This document shows, piece by piece, positions 48,055-60,720 of a DNA stretch of 64,000 nt (its first letter is position 1; each line of letters starts with the position of its first letter). The position numbers were made by a program, and so were the translations under genes. The notes under the pieces were generated by a model, which worked only from the letters and a program-made list of their open reading frames with translations, was not told where the DNA came from and ran no database searches. Where the stretch lies: the NCBI GenBank assembly GCA_947311845.1, contig CAMZMU010000052.1:138337733-138401732 (forward strand), read 5' to 3'. The stretch comes from Poa pratensis (lineage: Eukaryota; Streptophyta; Magnoliopsida; Poales; Poaceae).

Positions 48055-51000
48055 TGTAACATCCCGAAAATATTATAAGTATTATTAATTCCAAAAATGT
48101 GAGCCAACAAAAACTTTGATTATTTTATGTGTGTTGATTGTATTTTGTTACTTGGAATGTTTGTTTGCTCTAATTAACACAAGAAGAAAAGAAATGAAAT
48201 AAAAGTTCAAACCATAAAATCATGTGACAAGTGACAAACAAATTTCTCCAAGTGAGAAATTGAATTTCTTTCAAAGTAAAATCCAGAGGAGTAATAATTA
48301 AGCACTCCCATTTTTATTCCTATAACTTTTCCCTCTCCAAATATTAATTTCAAAAATCAAAATTTAAAATTCCAAATCTTTCTTTATCTTTTTAAATCAT
48401 CAAAAGTGTGGTGCTACACTTGCAACAAAAATTCCACCACAGCACCACAAATCCATATAAACATATATGAAGCAAATTATGAAAATAAATTTGAGAATTT
48501 GGAAATTAAAATTGGTTCACACATTTGGTCGAACACGTGGTGAGCACCACTGTGTTCTTCCCAAACCAGCTCAAATTCGAAGATCAATTCGATCGATTCT
48601 GTGTTTAATCCATCGAATTGATGCCCCCATTGGATTGCCCTCACCTCACCGCGTCCATTTTTGCAAAGAAATCGAGAAAGGAGCAAGTAGGGATGAGGTG
48701 GCCGTGGTCGTCGTTCGTGGACAGACGCGCCGCGCGCCCATGCTGCTGTGCTCGCCACTGTGGTGGCAGGTGTCGCCGCCGTGGAGGCCGAGCACCGCGC
48801 CCCCTCTCTCCCTTGCTCCTCCGCGCTCGTGGATAGGAAAACATCGACCGGACACTGCACCGTCCGCACGCAATGCACGCGTCCGTGCTCGCCGCTCGCC
48901 ATTGCCGCCGCAGTGACGCCGCGGTCGGCCTCGCCGCCCCACAGCCACCCTCGCTACGTGTCGACGTACAGACGATCGCAAGCTCGCCTGCGGCCCCCAG
49001 ACCACCCCCAGCCGAGCTCTCCCCCTCGCTAGCCCGCACATGCACCACGACCACCATGGACCCGAGCTCCGTCCATAAATAGCCGCCCCGAGCTCCCCTT
49101 TCCTCCACACCGCACCACTGCCTCTCCACCTCACTCCACTCCCTCTGTGCACCGCTAGGAGAGCGGGCACGCCGTAGCAGCCAAGCTCGGCCCTGGCAGC
49201 AGGGCCAATTGCTCGCCGGAGTCGAAGGTTGGCGACGACACGGCCGTGCCGTGCTGCTGCCCCTTCTTCTCCTCTGACCACACCACCGTGCTCTCCATCA
49301 TCACCGCACTCACCCACCCCTTGTTTCCCTCTGGTTCGTGCACAGAAGCAGCGGCAGGAGCTCGCCGGAGTTGCAGGCCGTGGCCGTGGAAGTTCAGCGG
49401 CTCGCCGTTGACGATTCACGCCGCCCCAGCAAGCACCACTCCTCCCAGACGTCTGCCCGAGCCTCCGCCGTCGATCTGCATCATCCCCGCGTCCTCCCGA
49501 GCCCCCTACGTGAGCTATCCGTGCACCACGCCGTCGCCGGCATGGCGGCGCCGCCGGTTTTAGGTCGTCGCCGATGCAAATGAACGTGAGCCGTTGGATC
49601 TTTCATCCACGACAGCGTACCGCTTCGCACGTTTAGTCGCTGACCAGTGGGTCTCGCTCGTCAGAATTTTATACATTTCCAGTGCGCGCACCGTTTCTCT
49701 TGAGTCGCTGACGGGTGGACCCCACCTGTCAGGGATTTCAACATTATCCAGAACAGTTAGAATTTCTAATTTAAATTTCCCTGGAAATCCAGTACTGACA
49801 TCAATTTTGAAATTCAATATCTAGAGATTTACAAATCCAAATAAATCAAATCCAAATGTTCTGGAAAGCTTATGAAATTATCTAACCAACCCAAGTGGTT
49901 TCATTTCATTTAGATAAATAATAAAAATGTATTATTAAAAATACCACAGAAGGTTTAAAATCTAAACTTGTTTGTTTCTGATACTCTGTTAAGCCAAATA
50001 ATTCCAAACCTATTTTGTTCGCTTGGTACTGTGATCTATTAACTTCCCTAATTTTTGTAGAATTAATTAAGCAGTGGTAATTGTTTAGTATAAAGTGGAA
50101 GTTAGAACACCCTTCTGCACTAAAACAATTAAATATGTTTATTGGTTAACCCAAATGAATTAGGACCAATTTTGGTGGATCACATATAGTCATGGTTAGT
50201 TACCCCTCAAAGGATTTAATTTTAGGATCAACATAACTTAATTGGTAGCTAAAACTTGATTATTAAGTTACTGGATTAAAACAATTATGTTGGGAGTTTG
50301 GTAACTCCAATTAATCCAAATCAAATTGTGTTGTCTTCTATACATCAGTAGCTCTCTGTATAATTTTAGTTTGTATTTTTGTGACCAACAAAACTCAAGT
50401 GGTGCAATTAAACATGTTTAACTAGCTTCTGCCATAATTAAGACATAATTAAATAATGGTTAATTCAATTAAATTGAAACCAAATTATGTTGCTTGATGT
50501 GTGCAGTGGCTATTTAGAGCATTTTAAGATTGTATTGTTGTGATGATGATTGAGTAGGTTAGTGATTGCTTGTATTTGTTTGTTTGTTAATTAGACGAGA
50601 ACGTTGTCGGATATCTCGAGGAAGGAGAGTTTGTTGAATCTGAAGATCAAGACACATGACACTTTGTCGAGCAAGGTAAGCTACTCTCTGAGCTTGCACC
50701 CCAAATATATGCATCTATTGTTATAACATGGTTTACTCTTAAGGCAAAGATTTTCTAAAACCTTTTCAAAAGTATGTGGAAATTATTTTGCCACCCTATG
50801 TAGATATATAAGATAGATTATATAAAATTATAGGTTGGGAAAATATTGTTTATTCCAAACTCCTTTGAAATTACTTGTGTGGTTATGGAATGCCGAGATG
50901 TCGGTGTTAAAGTGGAGAGATGGAGAATGGAGATGTTTATGAAAAATGCACAGTGTGTCCTTGTACTTACGTCAACCAGCCGATACCCTGTGCGACCACA

Positions 51001-52042
51001 TTTACCACATATGGGAAAATGCTTAGTCATATAATTTGCTCGTATTAGTATGGGATACCTCATCGACGGAGATAACTCCGTTATGCATGAGGGGATGGTT
51101 TGATGACCTACCCCCTGACCTGGGTCCTCACACGTTGGTGTGGTGGATAGAAGGTTCCACCATAAACCGCCGGGCAAAACTATGAGTCCTCACACTTAGA
51201 TTCCGACAGGCTGGGTTAAGTGTTGATGGAAAGTGTCATAAGGGCAGGATCCTATACTAGCATGAGCAAAGGACAGGCTATGGTCGGTGACTCAACTTCG
51301 CATACTCCTTGTATGGCGGGACGTGACTGACACGATGAGTTGCCGGATGGATGTGGGAAAGCGTGCTACCTCTGCAGAGGGTTACAAAACTATTCGAATA
51401 GCCGAGTCCTCGGATATGGACAGTTGGGAGGCCCTAATTTGACCATGTGCAAGTTTTGAAAAGATTTGAGTTTTAAAAAGAAAATGAAGTGGAGAATGTT
51501 CCATTCACCTATACCAACGGATCGGTATGAGGTTGTTGGAGACAATGGACCATGACGAGCTATGGTCAGAAAAAGGAGGATTTTTGGAGAAACTGATAAA
51601 GGGGTGATTTTATTTAAAGATGGTTATACAATTCTTCTTATCTTCTTCAACAAAGATATAGAGATGTTTAAATAAATAAAAGTGTGAAATTAAAATAAAA
51701 CTATTGCATACTCATGTTGGGGTAGTTTGCACTACGCCGAGGAGGAGTATGGCGACTTCTATGCGAACTAGGGATCTTCACAAGTCAGCTGCCTGTCGGG
51801 TCATCGTTAGGACATAATGTCCACTACGCCGTAGCTTCCGCTGATTCTTTTGGTTTGGCCCTTGAAGGCACCTATGTAAGAACTTGGTCTAAATGATCAT
51901 TTATGTAAGACTTTTAATTCGGTACTGTAATGGATGTAAACTTTGGTATTCAGTTCGGATTATGTGCAACGACAGACTGATCACGGGATCGTTGTGTTAA
52001 ACATAATCGGGTATTTCAGACGGCTAGTCCGGGGTCCCCACA
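48055..52042 (+). mobile_element. Solo LTR of about 4 kb nested in the Copia 5' LTR
   Basis: Begins TGTAACATCCCGAAAA and ends GGGTCCCCACA, with gttct at 48050-48054 and 52043-52047. The Copia LTR resumes exactly after the duplication, as shown by the intact 3' LTR at 57.59 kb. Length 3,988 bp, with a GC-rich island at 48.6-49.6 kb but no retrotransposon domain. Probably a Gypsy-type long LTR. Family not named. Confidence 0.92.
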
Positions 52043-52277
52043 GTTCTCGAGCACTGCGTCACCTATCAAGTCTTCCTCATTCCGTTCCGCGGCGTGCACC
52101 GCGTGATGGAACAGTAGGCCTCCGGAACCCCGTCTCTCGCGATCTTGTACGGGAGAGAGGCGATAAGGTTTTTGGTGAGCATCATCACGCAACTACTGGC
52201 TTCTTCTCCAACACGGACTCCGACGATTACTTCCCGGACGATGACTTCTTCCCTGCGTCGACGTCCTCTTCGGCAAC

Positions 52278-55200
52278 ATGTCTTCATCAGCCAACACGAA
52301 CGGGTCGTCCTCCACTGGCCCGTATGTGACCCTATTCTGCCTATTCGAGATCATGTTTCAGACTTTGTTTCTAGCAATATGTGTACAATTGCTTTATGCG
52401 TACTTTCTGTTAGATTGCATGACTAGTTTAATTCTTATTTCTCTAGTCATGTTTTATCTACTGTTTTTATGGATTAAATCATGTGAAAAATTGCTCATAT
52501 ATTCAACAATCCAAAAACCTTATGTTAGGCAATTTTCTCCTGTTGGCTTTGCTGCTTCACTGAGGCCCGCTGCTTTCGATGGGGTGAACTATAAGAAGTG
52601 GCGTGCGAGAGCCACTCTCTGGTTTGAAACCATGAAGTGTTTTCACGCTGCTAAAGGCAAGCCTGAAGGAGAGCTCACTCCTGAAGAGGAGAGAGCTTTT
52701 CAGGAAGCCGATACCCTGTTGAAGATGCTATTCTCAGCATCCTTGGTGACAAGATCGTCGACCCGTATTTGTCCATCACTACGGCCAAGGGCATGTGGGA
52801 TGCGCTCGAGGCCAAGTTTGGGGCCTCGGACGCGGGCAGTGAATTGTATGTCATGGAGCAGTTCTTTGACTACAAGATGACTGGTGAGCGCTCCATTGTT
52901 GAGCAGGCTCATGAGATACAGTCCATTGCTAAGGAACTTGAGCAAGTTTCGTGTGTGTTACCCGACAAGTTCATTGCGGGAGGCATCATTGCCAAACTCC
53001 CTCCTTCGTGGAGGAATTTTGCTACCTCTCTGAAGCACAAGAGACAGGAGTTTTCCGTTATGGATCTCATTGGGTCTCTTGATGTGGAAGAAAAGGCGAG
53101 AGCGAAAGACACACGAGCTCGAGTCTTTGAGGGAGGTTCGAGTGCTAACTTCGTTCAGAAGAAGAACTCCCAGTCCTACAAGCCCAAGTACAAGAATAAG
53201 TCTGAGGACAAAGGCAAGTACGATAAAAAGAACAAGCCTTCACAGTCTACCAACTTCAAGAGGAAGACCGATAGGAAGAAGGGATCCTGCCATGTTTGCG
53301 GTGATCCCAATCACTGGGCTCCAAGATGCCCTAACCGATTTGAGGAGCGCGAGAAGAGCGGCGCTAATGTTGTCATTGGAGATACTGAGATGAAAGATGC
53401 TGGGTACGGTATATTTCCAACTATCTTTTCAGTATGTCATTCTCCTGAATGGTGGATTGACACGGGTGCCAATGTACATATTTGTGCTGATATCTCAATG
53501 TTTTCTTCTTATCAGGTCGCAGGGACTTCTTCCGTGCTGATGGGGAACGGGTCACATGCTTCTGTTCGTGGTGTTGGTACGGTCGATCTGAAGTTTACTT
53601 CGGGGAAGATCGTGCGCCTGAAGAACGTTCATCATGTGCCCTCCATAAATAAAAATCTTGTTAGCGGGTCTCTTCTGTGTCGAGATGGCTACAAGATAGT
53701 TTTTGAGTCCAATAAATTTGTTGTGTCCAAGTTTGGAACTTTCGTTGGTAAAGGCTATGAGTGCGGAGGCTTGTTCCGCCTATCACTGTCAGACGTTTGT
53801 AATAAAGTTGTGAACCATGTTTGCACTACTTCTGAATCAAATGTATGGCATTCACGTCTCTGTCATATTAATTTTGGGTGCATGACGCGGCTAGCCAAAT
53901 TGAATTTAATCCCCAGTTTCACTACTGTCAAAGGTTCTAAGTGTCAAGTTTGTGTTCAAGCAAAGCAACCACGCAAGTCTCATACGACTGCGGAGGTACG
54001 AGACTTGGCACCTCTAGAGCTCATACATTCTGATCTTTGTGAGATGAATGGTGTGTTGACAAAGGGTGGAAAGAGATACTTCATGACGTTAATTGATGAC
54101 TCCACTAGATACTGTTATGTGTACCTTCTGAAATCAAAAGATGAGGCTCTAAATTTCTTCAAAATCTATAAAGCTGAAGCAGAAAACCAACTTGATCGAA
54201 AGATTAAGAGGCTTAGGTCCGATCGTGGTGGAGAGTATTTTTCCAATGAGTTTGATTCCTTTTGTGCTGAACACGGTATAATTCATGAGAGGACGCCTCC
54301 CTACTCACCCCAGTCAAATGGAGTGGCTGAGAGAAAGAACCGTACTCTAACTGATTTGGTTAACGCCATGTTAGACACATCGGGTCTCTCCAAGGCATGG
54401 TGGGGGGAGGCGATACTGACTGCGTGTCATGTCCTAAACCGAGTTCCCATAAAGGACAAAGAGATAACTCCATTTGAGGAGTTTGAGAAGAAAAGGTTGA
54501 AACTCTCTTACTTGCGGACATGGGGTTGTTTGGCGAAAGTCAATATACCAATTCCCAAGAAGCGCAAGCTTGGACCAAAAACCGTGGATTGTGTTCTTCT
54601 GGGCTATGCATTCCATAGCGTTGGTTATAGATTCGTGATAGTAAAATCTGAGGTATCCGACATGCATGTTGGTACAATTTTGGAGTCGAATGATGCGACT
54701 TTCTTTGAGGATATCTTTCCCATGAAGGATATGCCGAGCTCATCAAATCAGGAGATGCCAAGTTCATCTAGTCAGGAATTTGTTCCAATTCCTGAACCCA
54801 CCATTCCGATAGAACACCATGAAAATATTGTGGAGGATGACAATGAAACTCCTAAAAGGAGCAAGAGACAGAGGACTGCAAAGTCTTTTGGTGATGATTT
54901 TATTGTGTACCTCGTAGATGACACTCCCAGTTCTATTTCAGAAGCTTATGCATCTTTGGATGCTGACTACTGGAAGGAAGCTGTCCGTAGTGAGATGGAT
55001 TCCATCTTAGCTAACGGAACTTGGGAGATCACTGATCGTCCGTACGGGTGCAAACCTGTAGGATGTAAGTGGGTGTTCAAGAAGAAGCTTAGGCCTGATG
55101 GTACCATTGAAAAGTACAAGGCACGGCTTGTGGCCAAGGGTTATACTCAAAAGGAAGGAGAAGACTTCTTTGACACTTACTCACCTGTAGCCAGACTGAC

Positions 55201-56469
55201 CACCATTCGCGTGCTACTATCATTGGCTGCCTCACACGATCTTCTCGTCCATCAAATGGACGTTAAGACGGCTTTCCTAAATGGAGAGTTGGAAGAGGAA
55301 ATTTACATGGAGCAGCCAGATGGTTTTGTGGTACCTGGTCAAGAAGGAAAGGTGTGCAAGTTGTTGAAGTCATTGTACGGCCTTAAACAAGCCCCTAAGC
55401 AGTGGCATGAGAAGTTCGAAAAGACTTTAACTGCTGAAGGCTTTGTTGTAAACGAAGCTGACAAATGTGTGTACTATCGCCATGGTGGGGGCGAGGGAGT
55501 TATTCTCTGTTTGTACGTCGATGACATACTGATATTTGGAACCAACCTTAATGTGATTAAGGAAGTCAAGGATTTCTTATCTCGCTGTTTTGAGATGAAG
55601 GATCTAGGAGTAGCTGATGTTATCTTGAACATCAAGCTTTTGAGAGATGACAATGGTGGGATTACTCTGCTTCAATCCCACTACGTGGACAAGGTCTTGA
55701 GTCGTTTCGGGTATAGCGACTGCAAGCCCTCTCCAACACCGTATGATCCTAGTGTGTTGCTTCGAAAGAATCGACGGATTTCTAGAGATCAAATGAGATA
55801 TTCTCAGATCATAGGCTCGCTTATGTATTTGGCGAGTGCCACGAGGCCTGACATTTCATTTGCTGTGAGCAAGTTGAGCCGGTTTGTGTCAAATCCGGGA
55901 GATGATCATTGGCATGCGCTTGAGAGAGTCATGCGCTATCTAAAAGGCACTGCGAGCTATGGAATTCATTATACCGGGGACCCAAGGGTACTTGAGGGTT
56001 ATAGTGATTCAAATTGGATATCTGATGCTGATGAGATTAAGGCCACAAGTGGTTATGTGTTTACACTTGGTGGTGGGCTGTCTCCTGGAAGTCTTGCAAG
56101 CAGACCATCTTAACGAGGTCAACTATGGAAGCAGAACTCACAGCATTAGACACAGCCACTGTTGAAGCAGAGTGGCTCCGTGAGCTTTTGATGGACTTAC
56201 CTGTGGTTGAAAAACCTATACCCGCTATCCTGATGAACTGTGATAATCAAACTGTGATCACGAAAGTGAATAGTTCTAAGGATAATATGAAGTCATCAAG
56301 GCATGTGAAGAGGAGATTAAAATCTGTCAGAAAATTGAAGAACTCCGGAGTTATTGCATTGGATTATATCCAAACATCTAAGAATTTGGCAGATCCCTTC
56401 ACAAAGGGTTTATCACGTAATGTGATAGATAATGCATCGAGGGAGATGGGTTTGAGACCCACAATATAA
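52278..56469 (+). pseudogene. Copia gag-pol polyprotein with two frame lesions
   Basis: The gag ATG is at 52278, inside the LTR. The frame runs into the internal region (gag, residues around FDGVNYKKWRARATLWFE), shifts near 52.72 kb, then stays open to 56113. Seen in order: zinc knuckle [14 protein letters not shown], protease [12 protein letters not shown], pre-integrase HxxxH/CxxC region, integrase ([29 protein letters not shown]), and reverse transcriptase with [21 protein letters not shown] and LYVDDIL. A second shift near 56.08 kb puts the RNase H end (56125-56469, MEAELTALDTATVEAEW, DNQTVI, SRHVKRRL, ADPFTKGL) in another frame. It is not expected to give a complete polyprotein. Confidence 0.95.
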
Positions 56470-57026
56470 GTTGTTCACAGTGGTAACCCACTCTATGTGA
56501 TCGGAGATCCCGTGAAGTAGAATTGGGAGACAAGCTGTTGATCAACTGAGAGGAGAATACCCTTACCTTTGTATAACACCACTCCGCGAAGATGCAATAC
56601 TCTCCTAAACTGCATGGCAGGTTGATGTTTATCTTAATGTGTACCAAGAGGCTTTATCTTAAGCAGAGATGTTGTCCTGCAGAACATCTTCTGAGGAACA
56701 CACCTATATGAGTCTGACTGTCAAACGTCGCAGTCCATGAGAGTGGGGTGCTCTTTAATAAACTCATGAAAGGCCTTGGAGTATGACGTATAAGCTCCAC
56801 CCCGGGGAAGTCCCACGGCAGCCTAGTATCGGTCAAGGCTTTGTGTGAAGCTAGATTCGCAGAAAACATGCAGTTCAAGGCATAGTCCACTGTCCAAGTT
56901 GCAAACTAGTGTAACATGAAGTCTAGGTGGAAGTTCAACTTAACAGTCTCCACTGTAGCACCGGTATATAAACAGTGTTTGGAACCAAAAGCAAATTTTG
57001 TGTGCCTCTAGAATCTTGTGGGGGAT
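56470..57026 (+). other. Copia 3' untranslated region and polypurine tract
   Basis: Between the RNase H stop and the 3' LTR. No further reading frame with a domain (no envelope-like gene). The purine-rich gtggggga just before 57027 is the plus-strand primer site. Confidence 0.75.
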
Positions 57027-58053
57027 TGCTGGAATTTTGGCCTAATGGCCCAGCTCAACAATTCATTTCCATAATTCCTGAAAATCCTAGAGGCCCATGT
57101 GGCCCATTCATACATGGCAAGAGGTGGGACAAATGTTTAGTCCCACATTGCTAGTTTAGAGAGAGTTGCACCACTTTATAAGGTGAGCTCTTCTAGCACT
57201 TGTACGAGCATGAGAATAGAGAGAATAGGAGAGAGCCCCGCGCGCTCCTCCTCCGCCGCCCGCCTCGCCTCGTCACGACGCGCGCGCGCCGCGGGTTGCG
57301 GGAATCTCGCCGAGCCGATGTGTTCTTTTTGCCACACGTGAATGGACGAATATGAATAAACGGTTGCAAGAAGGTGAAACGTTTTGCACTAATGGAGAAT
57401 GACACGTCTGCACTAAGTGGAGATGAAGATGAATGCAAACGGTTGCCTGTTCATTTCGCCTCCTGCCTTTTCGTTTTCTCTCCTGCGGTGCTTGTTCGCC
57501 TCCTGCTGCTGTGCCTCTAAAAGAGAGGTCGCTCCTCTCCCTTAGACACACCGCAACACAGCCACATCTCATGCGCCTGCCTCCTGGTTCTCGAGCACTG
57601 CGTCACCTATCAAGGCTTCCTCATTCCGTTCCGCGGCGTGCACCGCGTGACGGAACAGTAGGCCTCCGGAACCCCGTCTCTCGCGATCCTGTACGGGAGA
57701 GAGGCGATAAGGTTTTTGGGGAGCGTCATCACGCGACTACTGGCCTCTTCTCCAACACGGACTCCGACGACTACTTCCCGGACGACGACTTCTTCCCTGA
57801 CGTCGACGTCCTCTTCGGCAACATGTCTTCATCAGCCAACGCGAACGGGCCGTCCTCCACTGGCCCGTATGTGACCCTATTCTGCCTATTCGAGATCATG
57901 TTTCGGACTTTGTTTCTAGCAATATGTGTACAATTGCTTTATGCGTACTTTCTGTTAGATTGCATGACTAGTTTAATTCTTATTTCTCTAGCCATGTTTT
58001 ATCTACTGTTTTTATGGATTAAATCACGTGGAAAATTGCTCATATATTCAATA
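57027..58053 (+). repeat. Copia 3' LTR
   Basis: 1,027 bp, intact, ending ttcaata where the 5' copy ends ttcaaca. It contains a second copy of the gag start (ATG at 57823) and the hydrophobic reading frame that follows it. Confidence 0.92.
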
Positions 58054-58058
58054 GTCTT

Positions 58059-58877
58059 TCCCGACTCCTGCAAAGATGGCTGCGGTGTGAGCTTCCATCT
58101 TTCTTTGAAGTTGTGTTGTTGTTTAGGGCCCTTGCTATTGCTAAAGAAAAAGATACATAAACTAGTTTTAAATTTTGTTTCTACTGATTTTTCTTGCTAC
58201 CGAGTAGCCTTTTTAGGTGTTTGCAGAGAAAAATATTGAAAGTTTGTACGTATTATACTGCAAACATGTATTTTTCTTTCTTTGAAGCGGACTACAAGTT
58301 AGGCCCAGCTCTATAAGTTTTTTTTTTGAGAAGAGCCCAACTCTATAAGTTGGCTGAGTAGCCTTTATACGTACATATTAAGTCACGTACATATGAATTA
58401 GGCCCAGCTCTATAAGTTAAAACGCAAACAAGAAGCCTAAAAAACAGCCCAGATGCTATAGGAAAACAGTACGCAACAAGTCACGTACAAAAACTTGGCT
58501 GATGTCAGCTGAGCTTAATTCTCAGTCAGCTGAGCATTAGACAGACCCTTCTCTCCCTAGCTTTCACATGGAATTTTTTGTATTTTGATCTCCTTCCGAG
58601 AGCCATTGTTCTAGAGCGTTGTTTCATCATCGCCTCTTCCCTTGCAAGAAAATCACATATTTTCTTCATTAATTCACATTCTTATTTTTTTGGGGCCAGA
58701 TCGCAGCGACTTAGACATGCACCGTTTTTTTTTGCGAATGCTCCGATTTTCATATTAAGATGTTCAAATACGTTTTTGACTGAGAACTGGACAGTAGCCA
58801 TATGGCTAGGGTAGCAGTGTTTGCACCCACGAACCAGAGTTCGAGTCTTCAAAAAATACACACTTTTTGACAGCAGT
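58059..58877. other. Spacer right of the Copia element
   Basis: Contains short recurring phrases (ggcccarctctataagtt three times near 58300-58420; tcagctgagc twice near 58506-58535). No gene recognised. Confidence 0.4.
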
Positions 58878-59563
58878 TCTACAACTTTCTCTGCGTCTGG
58901 CCTAGAGCAGCCTGCAGCTAACCCAAGTTCTGGGCCCTGGATTGACAGCCCGCATCCACAACTGGGCCGTAGCGCTCATGCTTTGTCCACATGTTCTAAA
59001 TGGCCTTAGCCCATCAACATCCTGAAGCCATTCCGGTTTGTTCTCCAAAACAAGCAAACCACAATAATCTGATTCCGTTGTTTGGACATGACGAATTGAT
59101 GTCCCTCTGTCAAGTCACCCAAGCTCTGGAACCAATGTCCATTCACCCTAAGACCTTACATCAACTTCTATTCGAGTCTAGTTTCTCGGCGCCGTTCCTG
59201 AAAAGATTTTCTGAGTGGTCTCTACAACTTTCTCTGCGTCTAGCCCAGAGCAGCCTGCAGCTAACCCAAGTTCTGGGCCCCGGATTGACAGCCCGCATCC
59301 ACAACTGGGCCGTAGCGCTCATGCTTTGTCCACATGTTCTAAATGGCCTTAGCCCATCAACATCCTGAAGCAATTCCGATTTGTTCTCCAAAACAAGCAA
59401 ACCACAATAATCTGATTCCGTTGTTTGGACATGACGAATTGATGTCCCTCTGTCAAGTCACCCAAGCTCTGGAACCAATGTCCATTCACCCTAAGACCTT
59501 ACATCAACTTCTATTCGAGTCTAGTTTCTCGGCGCCGTTCCTGAAAAGATTTTCTGAGTGGTC
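58878..59563. repeat. Exact-period 343-bp tandem duplication
   Basis: Copies at 58878-59220 and 59221-59563 start tctacaactttctctgcg and end ttctgagtggtc. Only about five substitutions separate them by eye, so the duplication is young. No conserved domain in either strand. Confidence 0.93.
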
Positions 59564-59621
59564 TGACTCGTTTGGCGCTGCCCCCTCCCACCCTCCTCCT
59601 CCAGGCAATAGCATCAACGAG

Positions 59622-59640
59622 TGGGGGGGGGGGGGGGGGA
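59622..59640. repeat. Poly-G tract
   Basis: A run of about 17 G following gagt, a few tens of bases after the tandem duplication. Confidence 0.8.
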
Positions 59641-59744
59641 TGTAATGACCGTGGGCCTCCCGAAAGATAGGAGTAGAGCGGCGAGTGCCGTTTTCATCGA
59701 TGCCATGTGGGGGACATGGAAGGAGCGAAACAGGAGGACTTTCA

Positions 59745-59976
59745 GGGCCCGTTTGGATGGCAGCCAGGAACTGCCCAACCAATCTTTTGGCGTTGACTGA
59801 GAGCGCGAGGTCACGTTTGGATGGAAGTCAAAAATTTGGTTCTGAGCCAAATTGTTGGTCGCACGTTCGCTTTTTCCGCCAAAAGCTGGGCAAGCCCGCG
59901 GCGGCGAAAACCTCCGCCAAATAATTGGCACGCCCCGATTTGGTAGGGCTCACATGGGCGCTATCCAAACAGCCCA
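59745..59976. mobile_element. MITE-like element, hAT-type ends
   Basis: Left end gggcccgtttggatgg and right end ctatccaaacagccca are near-complementary, enclosing about 230 bp. A clean target duplication could not be recognised, so class and borders are provisional. Confidence 0.6.
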
Positions 59977-60575
59977 TCAGGAACCTGGCTCTTTTACCGG
60001 AGGCGGTGGCCCTTTTGGCCTTTTCGTTTGAGAAGATATAGCGCAGCGGGCGTATGCCCACACCTAGGACCTGAGTGACGGTGTATTAGGAGGCTAGGTG
60101 ACATGGTTTAAAAAAAACTTGTAGCTCTTTCCTGTACATAAATCTCTATTCTATCTAATCGGATGGCAGATCGACTGACTTAAACCTAAAAAAAAACATA
60201 GCCTTTCGAAATCCTTCCATCTTCCGATCCTCTCGATCATCAGTTCCAATCAGTTCGGATGCACACAACACCTCGTTAAAAATTAGATCAATGAGAACAC
60301 CTAGCAAAAACCTTGGTTATACGTAACTTTTAAACGTGGACATCCGAATTTGTTTCTTTGATCCACTCCGAACAGGTCATCCAGGTACGTGCGTTCGTAC
60401 GAAGGGTGGGGGAGCTAGCTAGCATGGGTGCAGAAAATATCATGTTTTTTCTGTTTCTTTAAATGGAAATTTTCGATCGTATGGCCGCTGCGCCACTGAA
60501 TTTTGTCGAAATTTCTCCACGCACGGCCTCACCACACAACCTTGTCGACCATCTATTGTCTTCATTCGCCTCTCG

Positions 60576-60625
60576 ACGTGTCACCGGCCACCTCCGCGGC
60601 CACCCCTCCGCGTCCGGCTTATAAA
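60576..60625 (+). promoter_or_regulatory. ABRE and TATA box of the COR14-type gene
   Basis: ACGTGTC at 60576-60582 and TATAAA at 60620-60625, 96-101 bp before the ATG. No clear CCGAC low-temperature element was spotted in the nearest 200 bp. Confidence 0.6.
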
Positions 60626-60720
60626 TCAGGACTGCTCCTCTCTCCCATCCTACTCCAAGTGCAAATCGAGCTCACACAACCCCTCAGCGACTACAACCTC
60701 ATCCAAGTTTTCTTATTGAG

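Larger units (their letters stand above)
47522..58053 (+). mobile_element. Full-length Ty1/Copia LTR retrotransposon with nested insertion
   Basis: Target duplication gtctt at 47517-47521 and 58054-58058. The 5' LTR is 47522-52508, split by 3,993 bp, which leaves about 994 bp. The 3' LTR is 57027-58053 (1,027 bp). Both begin TGCTGGAATTTTGG. The polypurine tract gtggggga precedes the 3' LTR. Domain order protease-integrase-reverse transcriptase-RNase H proves Copia. No standard initiator-Met primer site is visible after the 5' LTR. It separates the two LEA/COR genes. Confidence 0.95.

Noticed and set aside
48467..49583. Open frames in the 48.5-49.6 kb GC island
   Set aside because: They lie inside a solo LTR and lack any domain; different frames on both strands overlap.
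57433..58239. 268-codon frame in the Copia 3' LTR as a separate gene
   Set aside because: It is the LTR copy of the gag leader with the hydrophobic segment, running into the flank; not an independent gene.
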